A stretch of 42,734 nucleotides of DNA. It comes from Mycobacterium sp. 852002-51163_SCH5372311. GTDB taxonomy: Bacteria > Actinomycetota > Actinomycetes > Mycobacteriales > Mycobacteriaceae. Positions within the stretch are counted from its first letter, which is position 1, and each line of letters opens with the position of its first letter. A program made the position numbers and the translations under genes. The notes under the pieces are model-generated. The model worked only from the letters and a program-made list of their open reading frames with translations. It ran no database searches and was not told where the DNA came from. Positions 7,528 to 16,140 of this stretch are shown here, piece after piece. The DNA lies in NCBI RefSeq assembly GCF_001667115.1, contig NZ_LZIJ01000186.1, positions 1 to 42,734 on the forward strand, in the 5' to 3' direction.

Positions 7528-8360
7528 GGCTGGTAGCCGCGCTTGAAGCGGGTCAGCCCTTCCTGCATGACCGCCGCCACCAACTCACCGCGCTGGGTGA
7601 AGATCTTGCCCTGGGTGAGCGCCCGACCCCCGTTGGCCGACGGCGAGGACTGGTCGTAGAGCAGCCATTCGTCGGCACGAAAGGACCGCATGAACCACAT
7701 CGCGTGATCAAGCGAGGCCACTTGCAGATGCTCGCGCACGTCGAGGTGTGTGACCTGCGCCGATCCCAGCAGCGTGAGGTCGCTCATGTAGGCCAGCGCG
7801 CAGATGTGCAGCACCGGGTCGTCGGGCAGCGGATCGCGATGCCGAAACCACACCTGCTGCTGGGATGCCTTGCCGGGCAGACGTTGCAGCTTCTCCCGCG
7901 GCACGATGCAGACGTCCCACTCCTCGAACTGCTTGAACCCGGCGTCGTCGAACACCCGGACCGACTGCAAGCCTGGGAGGCCGTCGGGCGGCGGAGCGGC
8001 CGGCATGGCGTCCTGATGGCTGATCCCCTGCTGGTGGGTCTGAAACGACGCCCCCATGCTGAAGATAATTTCGCCGTGCTGGATGGCGTTGACTCGCCTG
8101 GTGGCGAACGATCCGCCGTCGCGGGTGCGCTCCACCAGGAAAATCGTCCGCTCCTTGGCATCGCCCGGCCGCAGGAAGTAACCGTGCAGCGAGTGCACGC
8201 GGTAGCGCGGGTCGACGGTCCGCACCGCCGACACCAGCGATTGCCCCGCCACATGACCGCCGAACGTGCGCTGCAGGAAACCCGAGTCTGGGCTGAACAC
8301 GCTGCCGCGATAGATGTTGACCTCGAGTTGCTCGAGATCAAGGATCTCCTCGATCGCCAC
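7524..8360 (-). CDS. tesB2: Acyl-CoA thioesterase II (TesB2)
   Basis: A double-hotdog thioesterase of 278 residues that hydrolyses acyl-CoA to free acid and CoA. Visible family features are GSVFSPDSGFLQRTFGGHVAGQSL (18-41), the first hotdog with HSLHGYFLRPGD, and the second with DHAMWFMRSFRADEWLLYDQ. The GTG start lies 9 bp after the pdxS stop. Its placement between the two PLP synthase subunits is conserved in mycobacteria, but no metabolic reason is evident. Confidence 0.93.
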   Translation of the reverse strand: MAIEEILDLEQLEVNIYRGSVFSPDSGFLQRTFGGHVAGQSLVSAVRTVDPRYRVHSLHGYFLRPGDAKERTIFLVERTRDGGSFATRRVNAIQHGEIIFSMGASFQTHQQGISHQDAMPAAPPPDGLPGLQSVRVFDDAGFKQFEEWDVCIVPREKLQRLPGKASQQQVWFRHRDPLPDDPVLHICALAYMSDLTLLGSAQVTHLDVREHLQVASLDHAMWFMRSFRADEWLLYDQSSPSANGGRALTQGKIFTQRGELVAAVMQEGLTRFKRGYQP

Positions 8361-8369
8361 GTGAAGTTT

Positions 8370-9281
8370 TTACCAGCCGCGTTCGGCCAGGCGATGCGGC
8401 GCGGCAATCTGCTCCACGTTGATGCCCACCATCGGCTCGCCCAGCCCGCGCGACACCTTGGCCAGCACGTCCGGGTCGTCGTAGAACGTGGTGGCCTTGA
8501 CGATCGCGGCGGCGCGCTGCGCGGGGTCGCCCGACTTGAAAATGCCCGACCCGACGAAGACGCCCTCGGCCCCGAGCTGCATCATCATCGCCGCGTCGGC
8601 GGGGGTGGCGATGCCGCCCGCGGTGAACAGCGTGACGGGCAGCTTGCCGGCCCGCGCCACCTCGACGACGAGCTCGTATGGCGCCTGCAATTCCTTTGCG
8701 GCAACGTACAATTCGTCCTCAGACAACGAGGCGAGCCGGCGGATCTCGCCGCCGATCGCCCGCATGTGCGTGGTCGCGTTGGAGACGTCGCCGGTACCGG
8801 CTTCGCCTTTGGAGCGGATCATCGCCGCCCCTTCGCTGATTCGGCGCAGCGCTTCACCGAGATTTGTCGCTCCGCACACGAACGGCACGGTGAACTTCCA
8901 CTTGTCGATGTGGTGGGTGTAGTCGGCGGGAGTCAGCACCTCGGATTCGTCGATGTAGTCCACGCCGAGACTTTGCAAGATCTGCGCCTCGACGAAGTGT
9001 CCGATGCGCGCCTTGGCCATCACCGGAATGGTGACCGCGGCGATGATGCCCTCGATCATGTCGGGGTCGCTCATCCGCGAGACCCCGCCCTGTGCGCGGA
9101 TATCGGCGGGCACCCGCTCCAAAGCCATCACCGCGACCGCACCGGCGCCCTCGGCGACCTTGGCCTGCTCCGGGGTGACGACGTCCATGATGACGCCGCC
9201 CTTGAGCATCTCCGCCATGCCGCGCTTGACCCGCGCGGTCCCGGTTTGCCCGCTACCGTTCGGCGAAGGGGCGGTATCCAC
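8370..9281 (-). CDS. pdxS: Pyridoxal 5'-phosphate synthase lyase subunit PdxS
   Basis: The synthase subunit builds PLP from ribose 5-phosphate, glyceraldehyde 3-phosphate and ammonia in a dodecameric TIM barrel. The protein has 303 residues. D33 (VIMDVV), K90 (VMAKARIGHF) and K158 (IRSKGEAGTG) match the substrate-binding Asp and the two Schiff-base lysines of the family. It is the first gene of the PLP operon. In M. tuberculosis pdxH and PPE42 separate it from the Nudix gene; here only about 125 bp with a 58-bp palindrome remain. Confidence 0.97.
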   Translation of the reverse strand: MDTAPSPNGSGQTGTARVKRGMAEMLKGGVIMDVVTPEQAKVAEGAGAVAVMALERVPADIRAQGGVSRMSDPDMIEGIIAAVTIPVMAKARIGHFVEAQILQSLGVDYIDESEVLTPADYTHHIDKWKFTVPFVCGATNLGEALRRISEGAAMIRSKGEAGTGDVSNATTHMRAIGGEIRRLASLSEDELYVAAKELQAPYELVVEVARAGKLPVTLFTAGGIATPADAAMMMQLGAEGVFVGSGIFKSGDPAQRAAAIVKATTFYDDPDVLAKVSRGLGEPMVGINVEQIAAPHRLAERGW

Positions 9282-9338
9282 TGCTGATCTCCTTCAACTG
9301 GTGTCCGACCAGTCTAATGAGGGGCGCCCCTTCCCTCG

Positions 9339-9396
9339 CGAGCAGCCGCAGAATCGCACTCCGCGGGCCCTAAGAGTGCGATTCTGCGTCTGCTCG
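9339..9396. repeat. 58-bp palindromic repeat, copy 2
   Basis: The arms, 9339-9360 and 9375-9396, are 22 bp with one mismatch and enclose a 14-nt centre that is itself GC-rich (CCGCGGGCCC). The tips are CGAGCAGCCGC and GCGTCTGCTCG. The copy begins 57 bp upstream of the pdxS start and ends 9 bp before the stop of the Nudix gene, so it is positioned as the terminator of the thrS-Nudix operon and sits in the pdxS promoter region. Confidence 0.9.
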
Positions 9397-9405
9397 CCGA
9401 GAAAC

Positions 9406-10470
9406 TCAGCGGATGGACTGCAGTTGGCGCGGCCGCTCGGCACTGCGGCTGTCGGCCAGTGCGACCGCATCGGCGAGCCGTTCGGCCAGCTGAAGCGGGT
9501 ACACGGTTTCGCCGGCCGCCACCAGCTCGGCGATATCGTCCGCGGTGCACCACCGATGGCCGTGGATGTAGCGGCGTTCCAAATCGGTCCGCCCCACGGT
9601 GGACGGCTCGAACCGCTGGGTGCGGTAGACGAAGAAGAACTCCTCGCTGTCGATCAGGGCGTCGTTGAACTCGAAGACCTCGTCGCGTCGCCAGACGGGC
9701 CCGATCATGTCCGCCGGCTTGACCCGCAAGCCGGTCTCTTCGGCGAGTTCTCGCGCCGCGGCTTCGGCCAGCCGCTCACCTTGCTGCACTTCGCCACCGA
9801 TGGTGAACCACCACCGCGGCGCAGCGCCCAAGGCCAAATTCTCCATAGCCGGATCCGAACCGCACAGCAACAGCACCGCGCCGGCCTCGTCGAGCAGCAC
9901 CACCCGGGCCGACGTGCGGTGGTTGAGCACACCTGGCGCCCCGACATCGCTGTGCGCCAACGCATGCGGCCGCTCGGCGATCTCGAAATACGTTGGCAGC
10001 GGGGCTCTTCCGCCCAGCCGGAACAAGCGGACCATGCGCCGCTCGGCCAGCACCAGCGTGTCGCGGACCGCGTCGTTGTGGAATCGGCGGGCAAGGAGGA
10101 CCCGGGCTTCGGCATCCGCGAGCTCGGCGACCAGGCCCGCCGGCAGCGATGCCGGATCCACCATGGCCAGCGCCGCCGAGAGCTCGTTTTCGCACGCTTC
10201 GCGCAGGTGCCGCGGCGCCCGCTCGGCGGCGTCGGCCAGCGCGGTCAGCCGACGGCCCTCGGGCGAGTCGCCGTACGCGTCGATCGCGACGGCGCGGGCC
10301 ACCACCGCACGCCGGGCCAGCGCACTGTCCAGCGCCTGCCACGACAGGTCGTAGCGCACGTTCAACCGGTCCAGCCGGTTGGCCCGCTGATACCCCCAGG
10401 CGCCGAACACGGCCAGCACCGCAAAGAGCACCGCTGCCAGCACAATGACGGCGATCGTCAGCGAGGTCAT
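9406..10470 (-). CDS. Membrane-anchored Nudix hydrolase (Rv2609c-like)
   Basis: The protein has 354 residues. One N-terminal transmembrane helix (about 5-27) leads into a mostly helical region (about 30-165). A Nudix domain follows, with the box GGEVQQGERLAEAAARELAEETGL at about 228-251, matching G-x5-E-x7-R-E-x2-E-E-x-G. The metal-binding glutamates are intact, so it should hydrolyse a nucleoside-diphosphate-linked compound; the substrate cannot be read from sequence. The ATG overlaps the pimA TGA by 1 bp (TGATG). Its conserved place in the PIM biosynthesis operon hints at a role near the inner membrane. Confidence 0.88.
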   Translation of the reverse strand: MTSLTIAVIVLAAVLFAVLAVFGAWGYQRANRLDRLNVRYDLSWQALDSALARRAVVARAVAIDAYGDSPEGRRLTALADAAERAPRHLREACENELSAALAMVDPASLPAGLVAELADAEARVLLARRFHNDAVRDTLVLAERRMVRLFRLGGRAPLPTYFEIAERPHALAHSDVGAPGVLNHRTSARVVLLDEAGAVLLLCGSDPAMENLALGAAPRWWFTIGGEVQQGERLAEAAARELAEETGLRVKPADMIGPVWRRDEVFEFNDALIDSEEFFFVYRTQRFEPSTVGRTDLERRYIHGHRWCTADDIAELVAAGETVYPLQLAERLADAVALADSRSAERPRQLQSIR

Positions 10471-11594
10471 CAGCTGGCCACCTGGACCTTGGTGCCCGCC
10501 CCGGCGACGGTCTCGTATACCCGCATGATCTGGCTGGCCACTACCGACCAGTCATAGCGACCGACGGCCTGCGTCCCCGCGGCCACGTATCTTTCCCGCA
10601 GCACGTCGTTCTCCAGCACCGCCACCAGCGCATCGGCCAGCGCGGCTCCGTCACCCACCGGCACCAGGCGGCCGATTTCGCCGTCACACAGCACCCGCCG
10701 GAAGGCGTCCAGGTCGCTGGCCACCACCGGGGTGCCGGCGGCCATCGCCTCGACCAGGACGATGCCGAAACTCTCGCCGCCGAGGTTGGGCGCGCAGTAC
10801 ACGTCGGCGCTGCGCATCGCCGACGCTTTTTCAGCGTCGTCGACCTGACCCAGAAAACGGATGTGCTGCACCAATTCGCCTGCCTGGGCCCGCAATTGGT
10901 CCTCGTCACCGCGGCCCACCACCAGCAACTGCACATCGCTGAAGCGCTCCACCAGTCTGGGCAGCGCGTCGAGCAGTACCGCGATGCCCTTGCGCGGCTC
11001 GTCGTAGCGGCCCAGGAACAGCACCGTCTTGCCGGGCCGTGGATAGCCGTCGAGCAGCGGCGCCGACGCCAGCGATTCGACATCGACCCCGTTGGGGATC
11101 TCGACCGCGTCGGAGCCCAGCGCCTCCATCTGCCAGCGCCGGGCCAAGTCCGACACCGCGATCCGGCCGACGATCTTCTCGTGCCAGGGCCGCAGCACAC
11201 CCTGGAAAACGGCCAGCGTCAGCGATTTGGTGGTCGAGGTGTGGAAGGTCGCCACAATCGGGCCCTCGGCAACCCGCAGCGCCCACATCGACAGGCTGGG
11301 CGCATTCGGTTCGTGCAGGTGCAGGACGTCGAAGTCACCCTCGGCCAGCCAGCGCCTGACCCGTCCGTGTACGGCCGGACTGAACTGCAACCGCGCCACC
11401 GAGCCGTTGTAGGGAATCGGGATCGCCCGCCCCGCCGAGACGACGTAATCGGGCAGCGACACGTCCGGCGAGGCCGGCGCGAGCACACTGACCTCGTGGC
11501 CGCGGGCACGCATCACCTCGGCCAGTTGCAACACATGTGACTGGACCCCACCCGGCACGTCGAACGAGTAGGGACACACCATCCCGATCCGCAT
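10470..11594 (-). CDS. pimA: Phosphatidylinositol alpha-mannosyltransferase PimA
   Basis: A GT4 glycosyltransferase that transfers mannose from GDP-mannose to the 2-position of phosphatidylinositol, the first PIM step, on the cytoplasmic face of the membrane. The protein has 374 residues from ATG 11594. The N-terminal PGGVQSHV loop is followed by the C-terminal nucleotide-sugar site with FLGRYDEPRKG and the EX7E-type motif ESFGIVLVEAMA. It overlaps patA and the Nudix gene by 1 bp each. Confidence 0.96.
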   Translation of the reverse strand: MRIGMVCPYSFDVPGGVQSHVLQLAEVMRARGHEVSVLAPASPDVSLPDYVVSAGRAIPIPYNGSVARLQFSPAVHGRVRRWLAEGDFDVLHLHEPNAPSLSMWALRVAEGPIVATFHTSTTKSLTLAVFQGVLRPWHEKIVGRIAVSDLARRWQMEALGSDAVEIPNGVDVESLASAPLLDGYPRPGKTVLFLGRYDEPRKGIAVLLDALPRLVERFSDVQLLVVGRGDEDQLRAQAGELVQHIRFLGQVDDAEKASAMRSADVYCAPNLGGESFGIVLVEAMAAGTPVVASDLDAFRRVLCDGEIGRLVPVGDGAALADALVAVLENDVLRERYVAAGTQAVGRYDWSVVASQIMRVYETVAGAGTKVQVAS

Positions 11595-12601
11595 CAAGCT
11601 TCCTTCAACCAAGCCTGTCTCGCATCGGACAGATCGGCCAGCCACTGGGGCTGCATCATGTGCCAATCGGCGGGATGAGCGGCGATGTTGGTGGCGAACT
11701 GGTCTGCCAGCGCCTGGGTGATCACGCCCACGTCGCCGCTGCTGCAATCCAGCGGCTCCTGGATCGAGCAACCCCAGCCTTGAACCTCACCGTCCTCGAA
11801 CCAGCAGTGCACCGGCAGCAACGCCGCCCCGGTCTCGATGGCGAGTTTGGCCGGCCCCGCCGGCATCCGGGTGGCTTCGCCGAAGAAATCCACTTCGACG
11901 CCCGTGCGGGTGAGGTCGCGCTCGGCCATCAGGCACACTGCCCGGTTGTCGGCCAGCCGCTCGCACAGCACCTCGAAGGGCGGCCGGAACGACGCCTGGC
12001 TGCCGCCCGATAGCGGCAGCACCTCGAAGCCGAGGCTCTGGCGGTAATCGATGAAGCGCCGGTACAGCGACTCGGGCTTGAGTCGTTCCGCGACGGTGGT
12101 GAAGGTGCCGCGGGTCTGCACCAGCCACACCCCGGCCATGTCCCAGTTGCCGCTGTGTGGCAAGGCAAGCACCACACCGCGACCGGCGGCTAAGGCGGCG
12201 TCCAGGTTGTCGGCGCCGCGGAACGCTTGGTCGAGCACTTGGGCCAGCGCGTGATGGTCCATGGTCGGCAGCCGGAACGCCTCCCGCCAGTAGCGGGCGT
12301 AGGACGCCAGCGAGGCGCGCATCAGTGCGTCCGGGACTTCGCGGGGCGGCACCCCGATGACGCGGGCCAGGTTCTTCCGGAGTTGCTCGGGGCCCCCGTG
12401 GCGTGACGCGTAGCGCGCCCCGGTGTCGAATGCGCTGCGCGCAGCGAACTCCGGCATCGCCCGCACGGCCATCCAGCCGGTCGCGTACGCCCAGTCGGTC
12501 GCGGTATTGGTCACCAGGCTGCGGGCCAGCTGGCGTTGCGCGCCAATGACTCCCAGGCCTAATCGAGGGCTCAATCGGGTGCCGAATCGTGCGGCGGTCA
12601 T
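11594..12601 (-). CDS. patA: PIM acyltransferase PatA (Rv2611c-like)
   Basis: This acyltransferase adds a palmitoyl group to the mannose of PIM1/PIM2. The protein has 335 residues from ATG 12601 and belongs to the LpxL/HtrB-like family. The HxxxxD-type motif is HSGNWDMAG near 150, and ERDLTRTGVEVDFFG further on is typical of the substrate-binding part. The ATG overlaps the pgsA1 TGA by 4 bp. A GTG or ATG further upstream would overlap pgsA1 heavily and is not needed. Confidence 0.93.
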   Translation of the reverse strand: MTAARFGTRLSPRLGLGVIGAQRQLARSLVTNTATDWAYATGWMAVRAMPEFAARSAFDTGARYASRHGGPEQLRKNLARVIGVPPREVPDALMRASLASYARYWREAFRLPTMDHHALAQVLDQAFRGADNLDAALAAGRGVVLALPHSGNWDMAGVWLVQTRGTFTTVAERLKPESLYRRFIDYRQSLGFEVLPLSGGSQASFRPPFEVLCERLADNRAVCLMAERDLTRTGVEVDFFGEATRMPAGPAKLAIETGAALLPVHCWFEDGEVQGWGCSIQEPLDCSSGDVGVITQALADQFATNIAAHPADWHMMQPQWLADLSDARQAWLKEA

Positions 12602-13263
12602 GGCCCGCTCTTTCCCGGACCGACGGCGGGACCGCTGATCCGATCGGTGGCGCCGGGCGAGGTCCACACCGTGTGCAACCGCTGTGCGCAAGTGATCAGG
12701 CTGGCCACCGCCAGCGCCCACATGCCGACCGCCAGGGCCGGCGGCCAGCCGATGTATGGAAGGTCGGACACGCCGGCGCCGGTCAGCACGATGATCAGCC
12801 GCTCCGGGCGTTCGATGAAACCGCCGTCGCCGCGCAACTTGCTGGCTTCCGCGCGGGCCTTGATGTACGAGATGACTTGCGAGGTGACCAGGCAGACCAG
12901 CGTCGCCACCGCCAGCACCGTGTCGTGCTTGTGAAACGCGATCCACCACAGCAGGCCGCAGAACACCGCGCCGTCGCTGATCCGGTCGCAGGTGGCATCC
13001 AGCACCGCGCCGAAACGAGTGCCGCCGCCGCGTTCGCGTGCCATCGCCCCGTCGAGCATGTCGAACACCACGAAGAACGTCACCACGAGCACGCCGGCAA
13101 AAAGCTTGCCCATCGGAAAGAGTGTCAGCGCCGCGGCCACCGAGGCAGCGGTGCCCAGGATCGTGACACGGTCCGGAGTGAGTCCGATCCGCAGCGCCGC
13201 CCGGGCGGCTGGGGTGGTGATCCGTGCGAATGCCGCCCGGGACAGAAACGGCAGCTTACTCAT
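12598..13263 (-). CDS. pgsA1: CDP-alcohol phosphatidyltransferase for phosphatidylinositol synthesis
   Basis: This enzyme condenses CDP-diacylglycerol with inositol 1-phosphate to give phosphatidylinositol phosphate, the precursor of PI and PIMs. The protein has 221 residues with about five or six membrane helices. The CDP-OH-P motif is intact: DMLDGAMARERGGGTRFGAVLDATCD, that is D-x2-DG-x2-AR-x8-G-x3-D-x3-D. The start is ATG 13263 (MSKLPFLSR), overlapping the HIT gene stop by 4 bp. Upstream gene products supply none of its substrates; patA and pimA use its product. Confidence 0.95.
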   Translation of the reverse strand: MSKLPFLSRAAFARITTPAARAALRIGLTPDRVTILGTAASVAAALTLFPMGKLFAGVLVVTFFVVFDMLDGAMARERGGGTRFGAVLDATCDRISDGAVFCGLLWWIAFHKHDTVLAVATLVCLVTSQVISYIKARAEASKLRGDGGFIERPERLIIVLTGAGVSDLPYIGWPPALAVGMWALAVASLITCAQRLHTVWTSPGATDRISGPAVGPGKSGP

Positions 13264-13841
13264 GATTGCCGGGCCCATTCCGTGGCAAGCAGCCGCCGCG
13301 TGTCGCGCAGCAACTGTGGGATCACCTTGGAGCCGCCGATGATCGTGATGAAGTTCGCGTCGCCGCCCCACCGCGGCACCACGTGCACGTGCAGGTGCTC
13401 GGCCAGCGACCCGCCGGCCGACGTGCCCAGGTTCAGGCCCACGTTGAAGCCGTGCGGGCGGGAGACCTTCTTGATGACGCGAATCGCCTTCTGGGTGAAC
13501 GCCATCAACTCTGCGCTCTCCGGCTCGGTCAGGTCCTCGAGCTCGGAAACCCGCCGGTAGGGCACCACCATCAGGTGCCCGGGGTTGTACGGGTAGAGGT
13601 TGAGCACGGCGTAGACGAGTTCGCCGCGGGCGACCACCAGACCTTCTTCGTCGGACATCCGCGGGATGTCGCTGAATGGCTGGGCGCGTTCGGCGTCGTC
13701 GCGCTTCATCGGCGCTTCGGCGAGGTAGTTCATCCGATACGGCGTCCACAGCCGCTGCAGCTGGTCGCGCTCGCCGACGCCGGTGTCGAAGATGGTGTCG
13801 TCGGCACGATCGTCACTTTCCGAACGCTCCAGGTCACTCAC
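13260..13841 (-). CDS. HIT-family Ap4A phosphorylase (Rv2613c-like)
   Basis: The protein has 193 residues with the histidine triad H149-L-H151-V-H153 (EHLHVHVVPRW). The M. tuberculosis orthologue has been described as a diadenosine tetraphosphate phosphorylase. The start is GTG 13841, overlapping the thrS 3' end by 8 bp. Coupling to thrS makes sense because aminoacyl-tRNA synthetases are a source of Ap4A. The first 20 residues are acidic and probably disordered. Confidence 0.9.
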   Translation of the reverse strand: MSDLERSESDDRADDTIFDTGVGERDQLQRLWTPYRMNYLAEAPMKRDDAERAQPFSDIPRMSDEEGLVVARGELVYAVLNLYPYNPGHLMVVPYRRVSELEDLTEPESAELMAFTQKAIRVIKKVSRPHGFNVGLNLGTSAGGSLAEHLHVHVVPRWGGDANFITIIGGSKVIPQLLRDTRRLLATEWARQS

Positions 13842-16005
13842 TGTGTTTCTCCGAGCGCTCCGGGCTCTCCGAGCTCTCCGGGGTGGTCAAATTCACCAAT
13901 TCGGCTGTGGGAGTGGCATTCTGGCGATCGGCGATCCATCTCACGATGGCTGCCACCGCCGCATCGCGGGGCACGCCGTTGATCTGGGTGCGGTCGCCGA
14001 ACCGGAAGCTCACCGCGCCGGCCTGGACGTCACGGTCGCCGGCCAGCAGCATGAACGGCACCTTCTGATTGGTGTGGTGCACGATCTTCTTGGCCATCCG
14101 ATCGTCGCTGGAGTCCACCTCGACCCGCACCCCATGCGACTTCAGCTGTGCCGCAACGTCTTCCAGATAACCGACGTGCTCGTCGGCGACTGGGATGCCG
14201 ACCACCTGGACGGGCGCCAACCAGACCGGGAACGCGCCCGCGTAGTGCTCGGTGAGAACGCCGAAGAACCGCTCGATCGACCCGAACAGAGCGCGGTGGA
14301 TCAGCACCGGCCGCTGCCGCGACCCGTCGCCGGCGGTGTACTCGAGGTCGAACCGCTCGGGCATGTTGAAGTCCAGCTGAATGGTCGACATCTGCCAGTT
14401 GCGGCCCAGCGCATCCTTGACTTGCACCGAGATCTTGGGGCCGTAGAACGCCGCGCCGCCCGGGTCCGGAATCAAGTGCAGGCCGGAGGCTTCGCCGACC
14501 TCGCGCAGGACCTCGGTGGCCTCGTCCCACACCTCGTCGGAGCCGACGTACTTGTCCGGGTCTTTGGTCGAAAGCTCCAGGTGAAACTCGTCGAGCCCGT
14601 AGTCGGCCAGCAGGTCGAGCACGAAGCGCAGCAACGAGGCCAGCTCGTCGCGCATCTGCTCGCGGGTGCAGTAGATGTGCGCGTCGTCCTGGGTCATGCC
14701 GCGCACCCGGGTCAGGCCGTGCACCACACCGGACTTCTCGTAGCGGTAAACACTGCCGAACTCGAAGAGCCGCAACGGTAATTCGCGGTACGAGCGGCCG
14801 CGGGATCGGTAGATCAAATGGTGCATCGGGCAGTTCATCGGCTTGAGGTAGTAGTCCTGCCCGGGCTTGCGTACCGTGCCGTCCTCGTTGAACTCCGCGT
14901 CGATGTGCATCGGCGGGAACATGCCCTCGGCGTACCACTCCAGGTGGCCCGACGTGATGTACAGCTGCTCCTTGGTGATGTGCGGGGTGTTGACGAAGTC
15001 GTAGCCCGCCTCGATGTGCTTGCGCCGCGAGTAGTCCTCGAGCTCGGCGCGTACGATCCCGCCCTTGGGGTGGAAAACGGCCAAGCCCGAACCAATCTCG
15101 TCGGGGAAGCTGAACAGGTCCAGCTCAGCGCCGAGCCTGCGGTGGTCGCGACGCTGGGCTTCCGCGAGCAGTTCGAGATGGTGGTCCAGGGCCTCCTGCG
15201 ATTCCCAGGCGGTGCCGTAGATGCGCTGCAGGCTGGCGTTGTTCTGGTCGCCCCGCCAATAGGCGGCCGAGCTTCTGGTCAGCTTGAAAGCCGGGATGTG
15301 CTTGGTGGTGGGGATGTGCGGTCCGCGGCACAGGTCGCCCCAGACGCGTTGGCGGCTACGGGGATTGAGGTTGTCGTAGGCCGTCAGTTCGTCGCCGCCG
15401 ACCTCCATTATTTCGGCCATGTTCTCGGTCCCGACCGACTTGTCGTCGACGAGTTCGAGCTTGTAGGGCTCGCCGGCCAGCTCGCGGCGGGCCTGGTCCT
15501 TGGACTCGTAGACGCGCCGGTCGAACAACTGTCCTTCCTTGACTATCTGACGCATCCGCTTCTCCACCGCGGCCAGGTCCTCCGGGGTGAACGGCTCGGC
15601 CACATCGAAGTCGTAGTAGAAGCCGTCGGTGATGGGCGGCCCGATGCCCAGTTTGGCTTGCGGGAACAAATCTTGGACGGCCTGGGCCAGCACGTGCGCC
15701 GCCGAATGCCGGATCACGCTGCGACCGTCCTCGGTGTTGGCCGCGACCGGGACGACGTCGGCGTCGGTGTCCGGCACCCAGCTCAGGTCGCGCAACTGGC
15801 CGTCGGCGTCGCGCACCACCACGATCGCGTCGGGCACTCCGCGCCTCGGCAGCCCTGCTTCGCCCACCGCCGCGGCAGCCGTCGTTCCGGCAGGAACCTT
15901 GAGGGTCGCTTGCGGTGAACCCGGCGAACCCGGCGCAACCGGCGCAGCCGAGTGCCGCGGGTCGCCGCCGTCGGCTCCCGGGACGGGCTGTGCGGGGACG
16001 CTCAT
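13834..16005 (-). CDS. thrS: Threonyl-tRNA synthetase
   Basis: This class II synthetase charges tRNA-Thr. The protein has 723 residues, longer than the E. coli enzyme because of an N-terminal extension rich in Pro/Ala/Gly (about 1-35) and a Ser/Glu-rich tail (TPESSESPERSEKHSE). An N-terminal TGS-like region precedes the editing domain with HSAAH (near 99-103). The catalytic core contains MNCPMHH, DDAHIY and LIHRALFGSIERF, carrying the zinc ligands and motif 3. It is the first gene of a six-gene overlapping operon ending with the Nudix gene. Confidence 0.97.
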   Translation of the reverse strand: MSVPAQPVPGADGGDPRHSAAPVAPGSPGSPQATLKVPAGTTAAAAVGEAGLPRRGVPDAIVVVRDADGQLRDLSWVPDTDADVVPVAANTEDGRSVIRHSAAHVLAQAVQDLFPQAKLGIGPPITDGFYYDFDVAEPFTPEDLAAVEKRMRQIVKEGQLFDRRVYESKDQARRELAGEPYKLELVDDKSVGTENMAEIMEVGGDELTAYDNLNPRSRQRVWGDLCRGPHIPTTKHIPAFKLTRSSAAYWRGDQNNASLQRIYGTAWESQEALDHHLELLAEAQRRDHRRLGAELDLFSFPDEIGSGLAVFHPKGGIVRAELEDYSRRKHIEAGYDFVNTPHITKEQLYITSGHLEWYAEGMFPPMHIDAEFNEDGTVRKPGQDYYLKPMNCPMHHLIYRSRGRSYRELPLRLFEFGSVYRYEKSGVVHGLTRVRGMTQDDAHIYCTREQMRDELASLLRFVLDLLADYGLDEFHLELSTKDPDKYVGSDEVWDEATEVLREVGEASGLHLIPDPGGAAFYGPKISVQVKDALGRNWQMSTIQLDFNMPERFDLEYTAGDGSRQRPVLIHRALFGSIERFFGVLTEHYAGAFPVWLAPVQVVGIPVADEHVGYLEDVAAQLKSHGVRVEVDSSDDRMAKKIVHHTNQKVPFMLLAGDRDVQAGAVSFRFGDRTQINGVPRDAAVAAIVRWIADRQNATPTAELVNLTTPESSESPERSEKHSE

Positions 16006-16047
16006 CGGGTTGGTCTCCAGGTTTATGCGTGTTCGATAGCCACCAAT

Positions 16048-16077
16048 GGACCTAGCTGGACCTAGCTGGCCCTAGCA
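16048..16077 (-). repeat. Three tandem 10-bp repeats upstream of thrS
   Basis: The units are 16048-16057 GGACCTAGCT, 16058-16067 GGACCTAGCT and 16068-16077 GGCCCTAGCA. The array begins 42 bp upstream of the thrS ATG. Ten-bp periodicity places the units on one DNA face, and CTAG cores are self-complementary, so a cooperative operator is possible. No T-box structure was recognised. Confidence 0.6.
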
Positions 16078-16097
16078 ATGTTATCGGGGGCCTTTGC

Positions 16098-16125
16098 GGC
16101 TCGTCGGGGCCGAACCCGACGAGCC
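16098..16125 (-). terminator. Perfect 11-bp hairpin after the PaaI-type thioesterase gene
   Basis: The arms are GGCTCGTCGGG at 16098-16108 and CCCGACGAGCC at 16115-16125, with a 6-nt loop. The hairpin begins 15 bp beyond the thioesterase stop, in the right place for an intrinsic terminator of that gene. It lacks a U tract, as many mycobacterial terminators do. Confidence 0.6.
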
Positions 16126-16140
16126 CAAGCCGTCAATCCC

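Noticed and set aside
7704..9287. Long open frame (527 codons) on the plus strand across tesB2 and pdxS
   Set aside because: It is antisense to two well-supported genes; its composition is the mirror of their codon bias and it has no recognisable motif.
14818..15918. 366-codon plus-strand frame opposite thrS
   Set aside because: It is a shadow of thrS caused by high GC at third codon positions; no family features.
16006..16097. T-box riboswitch upstream of thrS
   Set aside because: No T-box consensus or stem I/antiterminator structure could be recognised in the short leader; only three 10-bp repeats are present.
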